Assembly (NCBI GenBank): GCA_900551975.1
Contig: URYA01000067.1
Location: 1-8,106 of the forward strand
Reading direction: 5' to 3'
DNA length: 8,106 bases
Source of the DNA: an uncultured Collinsella sp.
Lineage (GTDB): Bacteria > Actinomycetota > Coriobacteriia > Coriobacteriales > Coriobacteriaceae
The stretch's first letter is position 1; each line of letters opens with the position of its first letter. Below the pieces are notes generated by a model that searched no databases, was not told where the DNA came from, and saw only the letters and a program-made list of their open reading frames with translations. This document shows positions 5,683 to 8,106 of the stretch, in pieces. The position numbers were made by a program, and so were the translations under genes.

Positions 5683-8106
5683 ATGAGCGACATCATGAGG
5701 CCGATCCCGTTTTCGCAGCTGATGAACTGGATCATCGAGGAGCACAAGACTCAGGGCGCCGTCTTTGGCGTGCGCAAGATGGTCACGACCAACCAGGAGG
5801 GCGCGCTTCCCATTTTTGACGAGCGCATCGAGACTCCGTTTGGCCCGGCCGCCGGTCCCAATACGCAGCTGGCCCAGAACATCGTGGCATCCTACGTGGC
5901 CGGTTCCCGCTTCTTTGAGCTTAAGACCGTTCAGGTTATGGACGGCGAGGAGCTCTCCAAGTGCGTTAACAAGCCCTGCATTGTGGCGCAGGACGAGTGC
6001 TACAACTGCGAGTGGTCGACCGAGCTCGAGGTTCCGCAGGCCTTTGCCGAGTACGTGAAGGCATGGTTTGCCTGCCACCTGATCGCTCGCGAGTACGGCC
6101 TGGGCAGCCCGGACGGCTTTGTCTTTAACATGTCGGTGGGCTATGACCTGGAGGGCATTAAGAGCCCCAAGGTCGATGCGTACATTGAGGGCATGAAGGA
6201 CGCCAGCGGCTCCGAGGTTTGGAACGAGTGCCGCACGTGGGCGCTCGCTAACCTGGACAAGTTTGAGCATGTCGATGCTGCGTTTGTCGAGTCCATCCCG
6301 GCGCGCGTCTCCAACTCCATTACCGAGTCCACGCTGCACGGCTGCCCGCCCGCCGAGATCGAGCGCATCGCGACCTACCTCATCACCGAGAAGGGCCTCA
6401 ACACCTACATCAAGTGCAACCCCACGCTGCTGGGCTATGAGTTTGCACGTCAGCGCCTCAACGAGCTGGGCTTTGACTACATCGTCTTCGATGACACGCA
6501 CTTCCGCGAGGACCTGCAGTGGGCCGATGCCGTGCCCATGTTCGAGCGCCTGATTGCCCTGTGCGCCGAGCGCGGTTTGGAGTTTGGCGTCAAGCTCACC
6601 AACACCTTCCCCGTCGATGTGACGAGGAACGAGCTGCCCTCCACCGAGATGTACATGTCGGGCCGTTCGCTGTTCTCGCTGACCATCGAGGCCGCCCGCC
6701 GCATTACCGAGCAGTTCGATGGCAAGCTGCGCATCAGCTACTCCGGCGGTGCTACGGTCTACAACATCCGCGCCCTGTACGATGCCGGCATTTGGCCCGT
6801 CACCCTGGCGACCGACGTGCTCAAGCCTGGTGGCTACGAGCGCTTTAGCCAGATGGCCGGCGAGTTTACCGATCTGGACGGCAAGCCGTTTGAGGGTGTC
6901 TCTCTCGACGCCGTGACCGCGATCCAGGTCGATTCGCTTACCAACCCGCTCTATAAGAAGCCGCTGCGCCCGCTGCCCGATCGCAAGGTCGCCGGTAAGA
7001 GCCCGCTTTCCGACTGCTTTACCACGCCGTGCCGCACGAGCTGCCCCATCCAGCAGGATATTCCCGCCTACCTGGCGGCTGTTGACGAGGGCCGCTACGA
7101 GGACGCGCTCAACATCATCATCGAGCGCAACGCCCTGCCGTTCATTACCGGCACCATCTGTCCGCATCCCTGCGGCCGTGCCTGCGAGCGTGCGTTCTAC
7201 GAGCCCGAGGGCGCCCAGATTCGCGCCAGCAAGCTCAAGGCCGCCCGCGAGGCCATGACCGCCGTGCTGCCCAAGCTGCGCGCCCAGGCCATCGCAAACG
7301 ACGGCGAGCGCAACGTTGCCGTTATCGGCGGCGGCCCGGCCGGTATGTCTGCCGCCTACTTCCTGGGCCGTGCCGGCGTGCCCGTCACCATCTTCGAGGC
7401 CCGCGACTCTCTCGGCGGCGTGGTCCGTCACGTGATCCCCGAGTTCCGTATCGCCAGCGACGATATCTCCCACGATGCCGAGCTCTGCCTGGCCTTTGGC
7501 GCCAAGGTGCAGCTCAACGCTCGCGTTGATTCCATCGACGAACTCAAGGCTCAAGGCTTTACTGACGTGGTCGTGGCCACCGGTGCCTGGATGCCCGGCT
7601 CTGCGGGCTTGGGCGAGGGTGCCGAGCTCGATGTGCTGGAGTTCCTCGAGGCCGCCAAGAAGGGCGAGAAACTCGAACTGGGCGAGGACGTCGTGGTCAT
7701 TGGCGCCGGCAACACCGCCATGGACGCGGCCCGCGTGGCCAAGCGCCTGGCCGGCGTGAAGAACGTGCGCCTGGTGTATCGCCGCACCAAGAAGCAGATG
7801 CCCGCCGACGAGGAAGAGCTCGATCTTGCTCTTGCCGACGGCGTTGAGTTCTGCGAGCTGCTGGCGCCCAAGGCGCTCAACGGCTCCGTGCTGACCTGCG
7901 ACGTTATGGAGCTCGGCGAGCCGGATGCAAGCGGCCGTCGCAGTCCCGTCGCCACGGGCGAGACCGTCGAGCTTTCCGCCACCACGGTGATCTGCATGGC
8001 CACTGCCCTCCACACCATCGCCGCCGGAAACATGACCCCCTCCTACCGGGTGGTGGACGGGGGGGTGCGCCCGGTGTATTTCTACTCGGTGGACGTGTCT
8101 GAGTTT
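5683..8106 (+). CDS. ygfK: YgfK, flavin/iron-sulfur oxidoreductase subunit (3' part lost at a junction)
   Basis: This is an open frame of 808 codons with no stop. YgfK (about 1030 residues in E. coli, annotated as putative selenate reductase subunit) is a cytosolic electron-transfer protein linked to xanthine-dehydrogenase-type molybdenum hydroxylases. Residues 1 to about 430 form the dihydroorotate-dehydrogenase-like barrel: MSDIMRPIPF start, PFGPAAGPNTQLAQN, NMSVGYDLEGIK, LHGCPPAEIE and ISYSGGA. Next is a GltD-like 4Fe-4S domain with cysteines 445, 450, 454, 493, 497 and 501. An FAD motif GGGPAG (549-554) and an NAD(P)H motif GAGNTAMD (674-681) follow. Family likeness ends at residue 770-771, where VIT/CAVGE-type sequence is expected but MATALHTIAAG follows. 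The C-terminal ferredoxin-like domain is therefore missing from view. GAGGAG lies six bases before the ATG. It is third in the operon; the partner molybdenum hydroxylase is not in the window. Confidence 0.92.
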   Translation, partial: MSDIMRPIPFSQLMNWIIEEHKTQGAVFGVRKMVTTNQEGALPIFDERIETPFGPAAGPNTQLAQNIVASYVAGSRFFELKTVQVMDGEELSKCVNKPCIVAQDECYNCEWSTELEVPQAFAEYVKAWFACHLIAREYGLGSPDGFVFNMSVGYDLEGIKSPKVDAYIEGMKDASGSEVWNECRTWALANLDKFEHVDAAFVESIPARVSNSITESTLHGCPPAEIERIATYLITEKGLNTYIKCNPTLLGYEFARQRLNELGFDYIVFDDTHFREDLQWADAVPMFERLIALCAERGLEFGVKLTNTFPVDVTRNELPSTEMYMSGRSLFSLTIEAARRITEQFDGKLRISYSGGATVYNIRALYDAGIWPVTLATDVLKPGGYERFSQMAGEFTDLDGKPFEGVSLDAVTAIQVDSLTNPLYKKPLRPLPDRKVAGKSPLSDCFTTPCRTSCPIQQDIPAYLAAVDEGRYEDALNIIIERNALPFITGTICPHPCGRACERAFYEPEGAQIRASKLKAAREAMTAVLPKLRAQAIANDGERNVAVIGGGPAGMSAAYFLGRAGVPVTIFEARDSLGGVVRHVIPEFRIASDDISHDAELCLAFGAKVQLNARVDSIDELKAQGFTDVVVATGAWMPGSAGLGEGAELDVLEFLEAAKKGEKLELGEDVVVIGAGNTAMDAARVAKRLAGVKNVRLVYRRTKKQMPADEEELDLALADGVEFCELLAPKALNGSVLTCDVMELGEPDASGRRSPVATGETVELSATTVICMATALHTIAAGNMTPSYRVVDGGVRPVYFYSVDVSEF
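7996..8106 (+). other. Unrecognised in-frame tail, probably foreign sequence
   Basis: The last 37 codons continue the ygfK frame but no longer resemble YgfK. They begin MATALHTIAAGNMTPSYRVV and include RPVYFYSVDVSEF. Use of CGG, GGA and GGG-GGG codons and a run of seven G differ from the upstream gene and resemble the left-edge segment. This frame looks the most protein-like of the three plus-strand frames. I do not recognise the family. A misassembly junction is the simplest reading. Confidence 0.55.

Noticed and set aside
5530..8013. 827-codon open frame on the minus strand, antisense to ygfK
   Set aside because: It is a by-product of GC-rich codon use in ygfK; its translation is low-complexity (rich in Gly, Ala, His, Leu, Asp) with no family likeness.
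1..8106. tRNA, rRNA, CRISPR, insertion sequence or phage features
   Set aside because: No cloverleaf, repeat-spacer array, transposase or terminal inverted repeat was found on reading both strands.

Overview
The bulk of the window (about 301 to 7992) looks like chromosome of a high-GC gut actinobacterium of the Coriobacteriia, most like Collinsella. This rests on high GC, a strong preference for CGC/CGT arginine and GGC/GCC codons, AAGGAG-type ribosome binding sites and the gene families present. It is an inference from sequence style, not a database match. The two ends (1 to about 300 and about 7996 to 8106) differ in codon style, with CGG, GGA, GGG and TTA codons that are rare in the middle. 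Both ends interrupt a well-conserved protein family in mid-domain. I read them as foreign sequence, most likely assembly chimeras from a Clostridia-like genome.

Layout. Minus strand, 789 down to 1: the N-terminal part of a U32-family peptidase, switching in frame at about 300 to a mid-protein piece of selenophosphate synthetase (SelD). Plus strand, 1089-1466: ridA, with a structured leader, ending in a bidirectional terminator (about 1496-1534). Minus strand, 2235-1579: a YheO/DauR-type PAS plus helix-turn-helix regulator starting at GTG, convergent with ridA. After a 352-base divergent regulatory region come three plus-strand genes: an NCS2 purine/xanthine-type permease (2588-3982), ssnA aminohydrolase (4178-5533) and ygfK (5683 to the window end). 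The ygfK frame leaves its family at about 7993 and continues into an unrecognised tail.

Permease, ssnA and ygfK form the core of an anaerobic purine-catabolism cluster, related to the E. coli ygfK-ssnA region and to purine and urate-utilisation clusters of gut anaerobes. The permease would import a purine base, SsnA would act as a metal-dependent amidohydrolase, and YgfK would be a flavin/iron-sulfur oxidoreductase subunit working with a molybdenum hydroxylase encoded outside the window. The divergent PAS-HTH protein is the obvious candidate regulator. RidA removes reactive enamine/imine intermediates and fits amino or purine nitrogen catabolism, but it has its own transcription unit.

I see no RNA gene, CRISPR array, insertion sequence or phage gene. 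The points most worth a second look are the two in-frame junctions, a Glu-to-Gln change at a normally essential permease position, a Fur-box-like sequence inside the permease promoter, TTGACC repeats in the divergent region, and a long inverted repeat in the ridA leader. I find no convincing wholly new system.
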